A stretch of DNA of 8,341 nucleotides from a bacterium. Its GTDB lineage: Bacteria; Vulcanimicrobiota; Xenobia; Xenobiales; Xenobiaceae. Every line of letters begins with the position of its first letter. The stretch's first letter is position 1. A model generated the notes under the pieces. It made no database searches. It was not told the origin of the DNA and saw only the letters and a program-made list of their open reading frames with translations. The position numbers and the translations under genes were made by a program. The stretch spans positions 1 to 8,341 of the forward strand of contig JALHDH010000128.1 of NCBI GenBank assembly GCA_022839105.1, written 5' to 3'. Below, piece by piece: positions 1 through 6,793 of this stretch.

Positions 1-330
1 TGTCCGAGCTGGCTGGGGGAGATCCCGAGGTTGTTGTTCACGAAGATCGACCTTCTCTTGGATGGCCTGACTGGCGGTGGCCCGCAGGCGAGCAGACTGG
101 CCAGGCGAGCCGGGGCTCTCCAGCCGACACCTGGCGACTCTCGGACCTTCGACGGCTTCGGGCTTGTGCCTGTCTGGAGGCCCGGGGGCGGGGGCAGGGC
201 ACAGGCAGACCAGGAGCCTGGCGAACCGGGTATTGGCCAGGATCGTCGGTCATCAAGAACCGGTCGCCCGGCCCGTCTTTGCAGCCCTCCGCTCGATCAG
301 GGGACAGACAGGCCCTCCCCCGCCCCGCCT
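1..330. other. No supported gene; possible edge of a minus-strand gene
   Basis: I see no convincing coding region here. Short open frames exist on both strands but lack a matching ribosome site and recognisable protein. The one hint is at the edge: on the minus strand a GTG at 41-39 would start a protein reading MNNNLGISPSQLG to the window end. Its few codons have high third-position GC, and an AGAAGG-like site lies 9 bases upstream. Thirteen codons are too few to decide. The rest (about 45-330) lies downstream of the tRNA-Trp terminator and is probably intergenic or the 5' region of that next gene. Confidence 0.3.
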
Positions 331-364
331 TAAAAGCAAGAAACCCTGATTTCTCAGGGTTTCT
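331..364 (-). terminator. Intrinsic terminator after tRNA-Trp
   Basis: On the minus strand a perfect 11-bp stem (AGAAACCCTGA / TCAGGGTTTCT, arms 364-354 and 349-339) closes a GAAA tetraloop at 353-350 and is followed by TGCTTTTAA. The hairpin starts three bases after the encoded CCA of the tRNA. Stem, GNRA-type loop and T-rich tail fit a Rho-independent terminator that ends the tRNA transcript and probably the whole minus-strand run. Confidence 0.9.
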
Positions 365-367
365 GAT

Positions 368-444
368 TGGCAGGGGTGACAGGATTCGAACCCGCGACCT
401 ACGGTTTTGGAGACCGTCGCTCTAACCAACTGAGCTACACCCCT
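368..444 (-). tRNA. tRNA-Trp, anticodon CCA
   Basis: A full cloverleaf can be folded by eye on the minus strand. The acceptor stem is AGGGGTG/CACCCCT, the D stem GCTC/GAGC, the anticodon stem ACGGT/ACCGT with loop CTCCAAA (anticodon CCA, tryptophan), followed by a five-base variable loop and a T arm with TTCGAAT. The discriminator base is G, and a 3' CCA is encoded (370-368), giving 77 nt in total. The tRNA begins 10 bases after the stop codon of the 121-residue gene on the same strand, with no room for a separate promoter in between, so it is probably cut from a longer transcript. In many bacteria tRNA-Trp precedes secE-nusG; here it is followed by a terminator instead. Confidence 0.97.
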
Positions 445-454
445 AAGGAACTGG

Positions 455-820
455 TCAATCCCTTCGATCCGTCACCCGATAATCCTTCACCCGGCCCTTC
501 TCGTCGACGATCAGGACGTGCTCGGCCTTCTCGACGAAGGTGCGGATTTCACGGGCATTGTTTGCAGAGAAGGTGATCTGCTGGCCGTAATCCGAATCCT
601 CTGCGGCAACGGAGCGGTAGATGATCGCGTCGTGGGTGGCCAGACGCTCCCAGCCGTCCATCAGCAGCAACTCGGGCAGGCGCAGGCGCGGGTCCGCCAG
701 CGAACGCACGGGCTTGTGGAAGCCCTTGGACTCGAGGGCGCGCAGGAACTGAGGGTGCACCTGGGTGCGAGCCCCGGTCTCCTGGTTGTATCCGAAATGC
801 AGCGAATGGTTGACGTTCAT
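455..820 (-). CDS. Conserved-looking hypothetical protein, 121 aa
   Basis: I do not recognise this family. The ATG at 820 is preferred because GGAGGA lies 7 bases upstream; an in-frame GTG at 835 would lie just before that ribosome site and add only five residues. The predicted product is soluble, with no signal peptide or membrane segment. The N-terminal half is basic and rich in Leu, Arg and Pro, with a segment around PEKLLL-like PELLLMDGW near residues 48-56. The C-terminal third (QQITFSANNAREIRTFVEKA, then HVLIVDEKGRVKDYRVT) looks like helix followed by two strands. It sits 35 bases after the HD-domain gene and 10 bases before tRNA-Trp, suggesting cotranscription. Coding is supported by the ribosome site, high third-position GC and snug spacing; function is unknown. 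Confidence 0.8.
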   Translation of the reverse strand: MNVNHSLHFGYNQETGARTQVHPQFLRALESKGFHKPVRSLADPRLRLPELLLMDGWERLATHDAIIYRSVAAEDSDYGQQITFSANNAREIRTFVEKAEHVLIVDEKGRVKDYRVTDRRD

Positions 821-855
821 TGCGTGTTCCTCCACGACCTGGCCGCGGCTTGGGC

Positions 856-2616
856 TCAGTCTAGCGCATCACGCGGGGGTTCTTGTTGCACAGACGTTAA
901 CAACGCACCCAGGTGGTCCGGGGTCCCGGTGGACCGCGCTGCCCCCTGACGGAGCACCTCGGTGGCGTACTCGAAGGCCTGACGCAGATCCGGATCAAAC
1001 CAGGAATGGAAACGCGAACGGATGCTGTCCATCTGCTTCGGGCGTTCCTCCAGATCCACCTGCGCGAGTTCCTCCACCCAGGTCTCGGCCAGGGCCAGGA
1101 TCCGGGCCAGGCGCGGAATCTGCTCCCCCTGGAGGCCTTCCGGGAAGCCGGTGCCATCGAAGCGCTCGTGGTGATGTCGGACGATGGGGGCGATATCGGC
1201 AAAGATGCGGAAGCGGGAGAGAATCTCGCCGCCGAGCAGGGCGTGGGCGGGGTCCTCGGGGTTCTCGACCCGGGTCTTGCCCAGATCGTGCAGGAGGCTG
1301 GCGTAGGTCAACCGCTCCATCTCAGGTTCGGAAAGATGCAGGTAGCGCCCCATCTCGGAGGCGAACCGAGCCACCTCGACCAGGTGCGAGCGGCTGATCC
1401 CGTCGGCGGACTCCAGGATGTCCACCAGCAGATCGACGGCTTCGTGGAAGAAGTTCTGCAGTCTCCCCACCAGGACCGAGTTGCTCAGGGCCACCGCGGC
1501 CTGAGAGGACAGCAGTTCGAGGTACTTCTGGTCGGTCTCGGTGAAACGGCGGTTCTCGAGCTTGTTCACCGCCTCCAGCACTCCCAGGGGCTCCCCCTGC
1601 CACAGGACCGGGACGGCCAGCAGCGACCGGGTCCGGAAATCCACCGCCTTGTCCACGTCCTTGTTGTGCCGGGGATCGACGTCGACATCGTTGATCCGCA
1701 TGCTCTTGCGGTGCTTGATCGAGTACCCGGCCACCGAATGCTCGTCGAAAGGAAAGCGGACCTGCCGGACCTCCTCGGCGCGAGCTCCGATCGAACCTTT
1801 GAAATAGAGGTCGTTGCCGCCCTCGCCGATCAGGATCAGCGAGCAGGCCTCCGAGTGCGTCAGATCCAGGCAGATCTGCAGGATCCTGGCGATCAGGCGC
1901 TCGGAGTCCAGGGTGGCCGCCAGCTCGGCCCCGATCTCGACCATGGCCCGCAAGGCCTGGGCCTCGTCGGCATCGGCAGGCAGGACTCCCCGACCGGGCG
2001 TCGTCAGCCCCAGGGGGATCACCCGGGTGGACTGGGTCGCCGCCAGATCCCGCCAGAGCATCTCCATCTGCCGGCCCCGCTTGGCGCTCTCCGGAGAGGC
2101 CACCACGAAGCGCGGAGCCTCGGGCTCCTCAGCGGTCTGCCGGGTTGCCGGAGAGGAGGGGGTCTCGGCGGTGATGTGGTCCACCGTGACCGAATAGGCG
2201 CGGTCCATGGCGGCCATCAGGTCAGGCATGTAGGCCCCGCGCGGGTCGATCTCCTGGCCGGTCCGCATCCGGACATACTCCAGGGCAAAGGTGTCCTGGG
2301 GATCCATCATGGCCACCACGATCCGCCCGGCCTCCCGGCCGACGCAGAGCAGGTTGAAACGGCGGGCCATGGACTGGGGGACGATCTGGGCGGTCGAGTA
2401 GTGGATCCGCGCCTCCCGGACATCCATCGAGGGGATCTGGGTCGCCGTGGAGAGGGCCTGGAGATAGGCCTCCCGGGTCAAGCGCCCGCTCTCCACCAGG
2501 ACCTTCTCCAGGGGCTGGCTGGTCCGGGTGCTCTGGGTCAGGGCCGCCTGGAGCTCCTTGCGGGAAAGCTGCTTTTCCTTCAACAAGGGTTCCAACCAGG
2601 GAAAGGGTTGGCTCAT
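856..2616 (-). CDS. MshEN-GAF-HD domain signalling protein (HD-GYP-like)
   Basis: This 586-residue protein is probably a cytoplasmic cyclic-di-GMP-linked sensor or phosphodiesterase. The ATG at 2616 has AGGAGG 6 bases upstream. Residues about 1-141 match the GspE N-terminal/MshEN fold, with EKVLVESGRLT near 37-47 and the RRFNLLCVGRE...IVVAMMDPQDTFAL block at 85-112; MshEN domains bind c-di-GMP in type II secretion and pilus ATPases. A low-complexity linker (about 145-215) leads to a GAF domain (about 220-380; SLLAVPVLWQGEPLGVLEAVNK at 331-352 is diagnostic in outline). An HD domain follows (about 405-520), with H411, H443-D444 in LLHDLGK, H458, H481-H483 and DGTGFPEGL at 487-495. The signature GYP is GFP, and the usual Asp of the AVAD segment is Glu511 (ALAET). 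No membrane segment or ATPase is present. Activity as a c-di-GMP hydrolase is inferred, not shown. Confidence 0.9.
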   Translation of the reverse strand: MSQPFPWLEPLLKEKQLSRKELQAALTQSTRTSQPLEKVLVESGRLTREAYLQALSTATQIPSMDVREARIHYSTAQIVPQSMARRFNLLCVGREAGRIVVAMMDPQDTFALEYVRMRTGQEIDPRGAYMPDLMAAMDRAYSVTVDHITAETPSSPATRQTAEEPEAPRFVVASPESAKRGRQMEMLWRDLAATQSTRVIPLGLTTPGRGVLPADADEAQALRAMVEIGAELAATLDSERLIARILQICLDLTHSEACSLILIGEGGNDLYFKGSIGARAEEVRQVRFPFDEHSVAGYSIKHRKSMRINDVDVDPRHNKDVDKAVDFRTRSLLAVPVLWQGEPLGVLEAVNKLENRRFTETDQKYLELLSSQAAVALSNSVLVGRLQNFFHEAVDLLVDILESADGISRSHLVEVARFASEMGRYLHLSEPEMERLTYASLLHDLGKTRVENPEDPAHALLGGEILSRFRIFADIAPIVRHHHERFDGTGFPEGLQGEQIPRLARILALAETWVEELAQVDLEERPKQMDSIRSRFHSWFDPDLRQAFEYATEVLRQGAARSTGTPDHLGALLTSVQQEPPRDALD

Positions 2617-2622
2617 GGTCGC

Positions 2623-2628
2623 CCTCCT
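2623..2628 (-). promoter_or_regulatory. Ribosome binding site AGGAGG of the MshEN-GAF-HD gene
   Basis: AGGAGG lies 6 bases before ATG 2616. It fixes the start inside a longer open frame that runs 120 codons further upstream into the exoribonuclease gene in another frame, so the shorter protein starting MSQPFPWLEP is the real product. Confidence 0.9.
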
Positions 2629-2662
2629 AGACTCATCCCGAATGGGACGGTCAATTCTCGAT

Positions 2663-4705
2663 TCAATCCGGTTCTTCCTCGGAGCACACCGGCGAGACCC
2701 GCACCACGCCATCGCGGGGCCAGACCAGTTCGATGCGGACGGGGATGCGGCTTCCCGGCGGAAGCGGCCTTCCGGGCACGTGCGCGCATTCGGTCTCGAA
2801 GAGGCAATCGCAGAGCTGGACGATGTGCTTGTCGGGGTGGTTGGCCACCACCACCGCGTCGATCTCCTGCCAGAGGCGCTCCTCGAGATAGCGCATGATC
2901 CAGTAGTTGCGGCGATCCTTCTCCAGGGAATCGGACTGCTCGAGAGGCTGGCGCAGGGCCGCCAGCAACCCTTCAAGCTGCGCCGGGTCGTAGAGCGGCG
3001 GCTCGCCGGCCAGCAGCGCCTTGAGCTGCCGCTGCATCAGCAGGTCGCCGTAGCGACGGATCGGAGAGGTCACCTGGGTGTAGTAGTCCAAGGCCAGACC
3101 GTGGTGACGGGCCGGGTTCATGCCCAGGGTTCCCTTGCGCATGAAGCGGCGGGCCGCATAGGCGCGAGCCGGGTCGTACTCCTCGGCATCCTCGATGGGC
3201 TTGTCGGGAGCCTCCTGGCTGCGGAAGAATGCTGCCGCATCCTTCTCGGCCAGGAACTCGCCGGCCAGACGGTTGGCCAGGACTGCCATCTCGCTGACCA
3301 GGATCTGGGAGGGAGCGTTGGCCGACTCCCGCTCGATGGTGATGCCTGCCTGGGGATCCACCCGCACGTTGACCCGGGGGAAGGGCACGGTGACCGCTCC
3401 CTCGGCCCGTCGCCGATCCCGCAAGGCGCGGGCCAGGGCCAGAAGGCGCTCCCAGCGACCTGCCAGCAGGGCCTGGTCAGCCGACTCGTAGCTGAGACGC
3501 TCGCGGACGTGGATCTTCGAAGCGACCATCTCGGCCCGGACCTGGACAAGGTCCCGATCATACTCCACCAGGAACGAGAAGGCCGGGCGGTCCTGTCCGG
3601 CGACCAGGCTGCAGGCCTCATCTGCCAGGGCAGGCGGAAGCATCCGGACCTTGAGATCGGGCAGGTAGATGGCCGTGGCCCGGGAGCGCGCCTCGAGGTC
3701 CAAGGGGCTCTCCGGCCGGACGTAGGCCGCGGCGTCGGCGATGTGGATGCCGATGCGGATCCCTCCATCGGGAAGCTCCTCCAGGCTCAGGGCGTCGTCG
3801 ATCTCGGTCGTGAAGACATCGTCGATCGTGAAGCATTCCAGGTCTCGCAGATCCCGGCGCGAGGGGTCTGCCAGCGGGGCCGCCTCGTCGGCCAGGAGTC
3901 GGGCCTCCTCCAGGAGATCCTCCGAGAAGGCGATCCCGGTCCGAAAACGGTGCAACAGCAGGTTCTCATGCTCGTTCCAGAGGCCGGCCTTGACCATGAT
4001 CTGGAAGGGAGCATCCTTCCTGGAGATCCCGGCCTCCTTGAGCAGGGCCTGGACATCCTTGAAGCGGCGAGCCTCGGGCCCGTGCAGCGCGACCTCGCGG
4101 ATCCAGGTCAGCGAGCGGCGACAGGCATCCTCGAAGCCTTCCGGAAAGCCCGTCGAGCCGTTGGAAGAAGGCCTCTGCCAGAGGTTGGAAAGCCACGGAA
4201 TCAGGGCCGCGCGCTCCTGGAGGCGGGCCGCCTCGACCTGCAGGCGCTGGAGGGTCTCCTCCACCTGGGCCTTGGGACGAAGAAGGTAATGGTCGGCCTT
4301 GCGGGTGAAGAAGACCCGGTCGGACTCCAAGGCGCGGTACAGGGCCGAGAGCTGCCGGGGTTCGGCCGCCCCGCTGAAGGACATCTCCGCCAGCCCCTGC
4401 AGGCTCCAGGGGTCGGCCGCGGCCTCCTCGCAGAGGAGTTCCCAGATCTCGTCCAGGGGAATGCCTTCGGCGAGCTCCTCGCGTTCCCGTCCGGCACGCC
4501 GCAGGGCTTCACCGATCTCCTCCGGGGAGGAGGCAGGGTCCAGGAAGCCTGGGACCGAGAAAAGGACTTTGTCCTCCAGGAGCTTCTCCTCCCGGCCCTC
4601 CTCGGTCCGCACGAAGACCCGCCCCGGCTTGTCCTGCCGCAGACACAAGGCCAGGGTCACCTTCTTGTTGTGGAGGAACTCGACCAGGGTTCCCGGTGGG
4701 ATCAT
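2663..4705 (-). CDS. RNB-family 3'-5' exoribonuclease (RNase II/R superfamily)
   Basis: A 680-residue RNase II/R-family enzyme that would degrade RNA from the 3' end in the cytoplasm. Residues 1-50 (PPGTLVEF, then VFVRTEEGREEKLLEDKV) resemble the small SH3-like N-terminal domain of cyanobacterial and organellar RNB enzymes rather than the paired cold-shock domains of E. coli RNase II/R. A helical, winged-helix-like stretch spans about 60-270. The RNB catalytic domain starts near 285; FTIDDVFTTEIDDALSLEE (292-310) supplies the metal-binding acids D295, E301, D303 and D304, and YYTQVTSPIRRYGDLL (541-556) carries the arginine motif. A short OB/S1-like end (about 615-673) is degenerate. E301 occupies a position that is Asp in E. 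coli RNase R. ATG 4705 is the only in-frame ATG near the domain start; it lacks a Shine-Dalgarno. It lies 70 bases after aroF. Confidence 0.93.
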   Translation of the reverse strand: MIPPGTLVEFLHNKKVTLALCLRQDKPGRVFVRTEEGREEKLLEDKVLFSVPGFLDPASSPEEIGEALRRAGREREELAEGIPLDEIWELLCEEAAADPWSLQGLAEMSFSGAAEPRQLSALYRALESDRVFFTRKADHYLLRPKAQVEETLQRLQVEAARLQERAALIPWLSNLWQRPSSNGSTGFPEGFEDACRRSLTWIREVALHGPEARRFKDVQALLKEAGISRKDAPFQIMVKAGLWNEHENLLLHRFRTGIAFSEDLLEEARLLADEAAPLADPSRRDLRDLECFTIDDVFTTEIDDALSLEELPDGGIRIGIHIADAAAYVRPESPLDLEARSRATAIYLPDLKVRMLPPALADEACSLVAGQDRPAFSFLVEYDRDLVQVRAEMVASKIHVRERLSYESADQALLAGRWERLLALARALRDRRRAEGAVTVPFPRVNVRVDPQAGITIERESANAPSQILVSEMAVLANRLAGEFLAEKDAAAFFRSQEAPDKPIEDAEEYDPARAYAARRFMRKGTLGMNPARHHGLALDYYTQVTSPIRRYGDLLMQRQLKALLAGEPPLYDPAQLEGLLAALRQPLEQSDSLEKDRRNYWIMRYLEERLWQEIDAVVVANHPDKHIVQLCDCLFETECAHVPGRPLPPGSRIPVRIELVWPRDGVVRVSPVCSEEEPD

Positions 4706-4734
4706 GGGTTGGCGCGGGGCCGGATGGTGGACAT
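4702..4734 (-). CDS. Possible 10-codon leader peptide upstream of the exoribonuclease
   Basis: An ATG at 4734 opens a 10-codon frame, MSTIRPRANP, ending in a TGA whose bases overlap the exoribonuclease ATG (ATGA at 4705-4702). GGAAGGT at 4747-4741 lies 7 bases before this ATG, whereas the exoribonuclease ATG itself has no purine-rich site. Ribosomes finishing the mini-frame could restart on the overlapping ATG. Caution: the same reading frame stays open for a long way upstream as a GC-rich shadow of aroF, so the mini-frame may be chance. Confidence 0.35.
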   Translation of the reverse strand: MSTIRPRANP

Positions 4735-4775
4735 GGGGCGACCTTCCGCGGGAACCGGGCCGATCCTGCCGGGCC

Positions 4776-5846
4776 TCACCCCCGCCAGGAGCCTCCAAGC
4801 CCCTCCAACAGGCGGTCGAAACCCGGCAGGTCGAGTTGTTGCTCGCCGTCCGAGAGGGCCACAGCCGGGTTGGAGTGCACCTCCAACATCAGGCCATCGG
4901 CCCCCGCGGCCAGGGCGGCCCGGGCCAGGGGAAGCAGGATGTCCCGGCGCCCGGCGGCGTGGGAGACATCGACCAGGACGGGCAGGTGGCTTTCCTGCTT
5001 GAGGAGCGGCACGGCCGAGATGTCCAGGGTGCTGCGGGTCCAACGCTCGAAGGTCCGGATTCCCCGCTCGCACAGGATCACCTGGGCGTTGCCCTGCGAG
5101 ACGACGTGCTCGGCCGAGAGCAGCAACTCCTCGAGGGTCGCCTGGAACCCCCTCTTGAGCAGCACGGGGGTGCGGGTCCGGCCGACCTCCTGCAGGAGGG
5201 GATAGTTGTACATGTTCCGGGCGCCGATCTGCAGGATGTCGGCGCATTCCAGGACCACCTCGAGATCCCGGGGATCCATGATCTCGGTGACCACGGCCAG
5301 GCCGTGGCGTCGGGCGACCTGGCGCAGCAGGCTCAAGGCCTCCCGGCCCAGGCCCTGGAAGCTGTAGGGAGAGGTGCGCGGCTTGAAGGCCCCCCCCCGA
5401 AGCAGCCGGACTCCCCGCCGAGCCAGATGGCGGGCCACCTCCTCGAGCTGCTCGGGCGCCTCCACCGAGCAGGGGCCGGCGATCAGGACCCCGGGATCGG
5501 CGCCCAGACGGACCCCGTTGACCTCCACCACGCTGTCCTGTCGACGGTGGCGACGAGTCACCAGCAGCGACTCGCGATGGCGCACATCCATCAGGTCCAG
5601 GGAGGCCTTGAAGATCTCCTTGAAGAGGCTCTGGATGGCCCCGTTCGGAAAGGGCCCGCGATTCTGTTCCAGGATCCGATCCAGCATGGCCGACTCCCGG
5701 GCCGGGTCGAAGCCCGCCAGGCCCAGCTCGCCCTTGCGCTGGCCGATCTGCAGGGCCAGCCCCGCCCGAAGGTTCAGCAGATGCAGCAGTTCCAGGTTCA
5801 AGCCGTCGATCTGGGCGCGAAGCTGCTCCAGGCGCTCGTCGCTCAA
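4776..5846 (-). CDS. aroF: Bifunctional chorismate mutase / DAHP synthase
   Basis: This 356-residue enzyme makes 3-deoxy-D-arabino-heptulosonate 7-phosphate from phosphoenolpyruvate and erythrose 4-phosphate, the first step of the shikimate pathway; the fused AroQ-type chorismate mutase usually acts as the allosteric sensor for chorismate/prephenate. Residues about 1-88 are the mutase (LRAQIDGLN at 9-17 with R10, LLNLRAGLA with R27, RKGELG with K38, DPARESAML at 47-55). Residues about 105-345 are the type I-beta (KDO8PS-like) synthase: AGPCSVEA at 123-130, RGGAFKPRTSPYSFQG at 150-165, TEIMDP, LQIGARNMYNYPLL, PVLLKRGF, DVSHAAGRRD at 293-302, LEVHSNPAVALSDGEQQL at 321-338. The expected metal ligands Cys126, His296, Glu322 and Asp333 are present. 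I chose the TTG start at 5846 because GGAGGA lies 6 bases before it and the protein then begins at the usual mutase start; an in-frame ATG at 5861 overlaps that ribosome site. It heads the minus-strand run. Confidence 0.95.
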   Translation of the reverse strand: MSDERLEQLRAQIDGLNLELLHLLNLRAGLALQIGQRKGELGLAGFDPARESAMLDRILEQNRGPFPNGAIQSLFKEIFKASLDLMDVRHRESLLVTRRHRRQDSVVEVNGVRLGADPGVLIAGPCSVEAPEQLEEVARHLARRGVRLLRGGAFKPRTSPYSFQGLGREALSLLRQVARRHGLAVVTEIMDPRDLEVVLECADILQIGARNMYNYPLLQEVGRTRTPVLLKRGFQATLEELLLSAEHVVSQGNAQVILCERGIRTFERWTRSTLDISAVPLLKQESHLPVLVDVSHAAGRRDILLPLARAALAAGADGLMLEVHSNPAVALSDGEQQLDLPGFDRLLEGLGGSWRG

Positions 5847-5852
5847 GTGGTC

Positions 5853-5858
5853 TCCTCC
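5853..5858 (-). promoter_or_regulatory. aroF: Ribosome binding site GGAGGA deciding the aroF TTG start
   Basis: GGAGGA is followed by GACCAC and then TTG 5846. The upstream in-frame ATG at 5861 immediately precedes these purines and has no Shine-Dalgarno of its own (GGGTGCTGGAC precedes it). TTG is therefore the likelier start, giving a protein beginning MSDERLEQLR; use of ATG would add MGGDH. Confidence 0.65.
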
Positions 5859-5876
5859 CATGTCCAGCACCCCGGA

Positions 5877-5885
5877 ATGGTAGCA
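5877..5885 (-). promoter_or_regulatory. Candidate extended -10 element for the aroF run
   Basis: TGCTACCAT on the minus strand fits an extended -10 (TGn then TACCAT, four of six matches to TATAAT). Transcription from about 5870 would give a roughly 24-base leader before TTG 5846. There is no good -35 at 17 bases (TGGCGG). It is the most AT-containing spot in the 125-base divergent spacer, but the match is weak. Confidence 0.25.
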
Positions 5886-5971
5886 GATGCCCCCCTTCGC
5901 CGCCACCTTCCCCGAAACCAAAGAGCCCCATCGCAGGAGGCCCTCCTGGCCGAGGCGAACCGGCCGCCCCG

Positions 5972-6793
5972 ATGTGCAACCAGGCCAGACGCTATCTCGA
6001 GGTCGCCCGCCTCGCCGCGCTCCAGGCCGGAGAACTGATCCGCCGGAGGGCCGGAACCGCCTTCCGGGTCGACCTCAAGGGCCGGATCGATCTGGTCACC
6101 GAGGTGGACACGGCCTGCGAGGAGAGGATCCGCCGGACCTTGCTGGAGGCCTTTCCGGACCACCGGATCCTGGGCGAGGAAGGCGGCCAGACCGGAGGGT
6201 CGCACCCGTGCCGCTGGCTGATCGACCCCCTGGACGGCACCACGAACTTCGCCCAGGGCTATCCCTTCTACGCCGTGTCGATCGGACTGGAGATCGCCGG
6301 GGAGATGGTCGTCGGAGTGGTCCACGACCCGACCCGCCAGGAGACCTTCCAGGCCATCCGGGGCGGCGGCGCCTGGCTGAACGATCAGTCGATCCGGGTG
6401 AGTCCTTCCCAGAGCCTTGAAGAGTCCCTGCTGGTGACCGGATTCCCCTACGACCTGCGTTCCGGCCCCGAGCTGCACCTGGACCTCTTCCGCGACTTCG
6501 TGTTGGAGGCCCGGGGAGTCCGCCGCGACGGTGCCGCAGCCCTGGACCTGTGCTACGTGGCCTGCGGCCGCTTCGATGCCTATTGGGAGCTGGGCCTGTC
6601 GCCCTGGGACATGGCCGCCGGAAGCCTGATCGTCCGGGAGGCCGGCGGAGAACTCAGCGACTTCGAGGGGCGCCCCCTGAGGCTGGAGGGGCGGGATCTG
6701 CTGGCCAGCAACGGTCGGCTCCATCCGGTGATGCTCGAAAGGATCCGCCCCCACCTCCCGGCGCTGCACGCCTCCCGCTATCGGACCGGCTGA
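5972..6793 (+). CDS. suhB: Inositol monophosphatase family protein (SuhB-like)
   Basis: A 273-residue, metal-dependent, lithium-sensitive-type phosphatase, normal length for the family, cytoplasmic. It probably hydrolyses inositol phosphates or related sugar/nucleotide phosphates; family members include SuhB, which in E. coli also takes part in rRNA transcription. Motifs in order: DLVTEVDTACEERI at 40-53, GEEGG at 68-72 (E69/E70), WLIDPLDGTTNF at 82-93 with D85 and D88, RRDGAAALDLCYVACGRFDAYWE at 184-206 in outline, and WDMAAGSLIVREAGG at 212-226 with D213. All expected metal-binding acids are present. ATG 5972 is the only start in this frame upstream of the first helix, but the nearest Shine-Dalgarno-like run (AGGAGG at 5935-5940) is too far away, so initiation is weak or leaderless. 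It is transcribed away from aroF. Confidence 0.93.
   Translation: MCNQARRYLEVARLAALQAGELIRRRAGTAFRVDLKGRIDLVTEVDTACEERIRRTLLEAFPDHRILGEEGGQTGGSHPCRWLIDPLDGTTNFAQGYPFYAVSIGLEIAGEMVVGVVHDPTRQETFQAIRGGGAWLNDQSIRVSPSQSLEESLLVTGFPYDLRSGPELHLDLFRDFVLEARGVRRDGAAALDLCYVACGRFDAYWELGLSPWDMAAGSLIVREAGGELSDFEGRPLRLEGRDLLASNGRLHPVMLERIRPHLPALHASRYRTG

Noticed and set aside
31..349. Short plus-strand and minus-strand open frames in the left 350 bases
   Set aside because: No ribosome sites, overlapping in several phases, Pro/Gly/Arg-rich, and two run into the tRNA terminator region.
913..2898. Very long plus-strand open frame opposite the MshEN-GAF-HD gene
   Set aside because: Antisense shadow caused by high GC; the predicted protein is Gln/Gly/His-rich low complexity with no motifs, while the minus strand has clear domains and a ribosome site.
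4703..4798. TTG at 4798 as an exoribonuclease start, adding 31 residues
   Set aside because: It overlaps the aroF end, its purine run is only about 3 bases from the TTG, and the extra residues are low complexity and precede the expected domain start.
4702..5979. Long minus-strand frame overlapping aroF in another phase
   Set aside because: Gly/Pro/Arg-rich shadow of aroF; the aroF frame carries every expected motif. Only its last 11 codons were kept as a possible leader.
2528..6038. Long plus-strand open frames opposite the exoribonuclease and aroF
   Set aside because: Same GC effect; they cut across several well-supported minus-strand genes and encode no recognisable domain.
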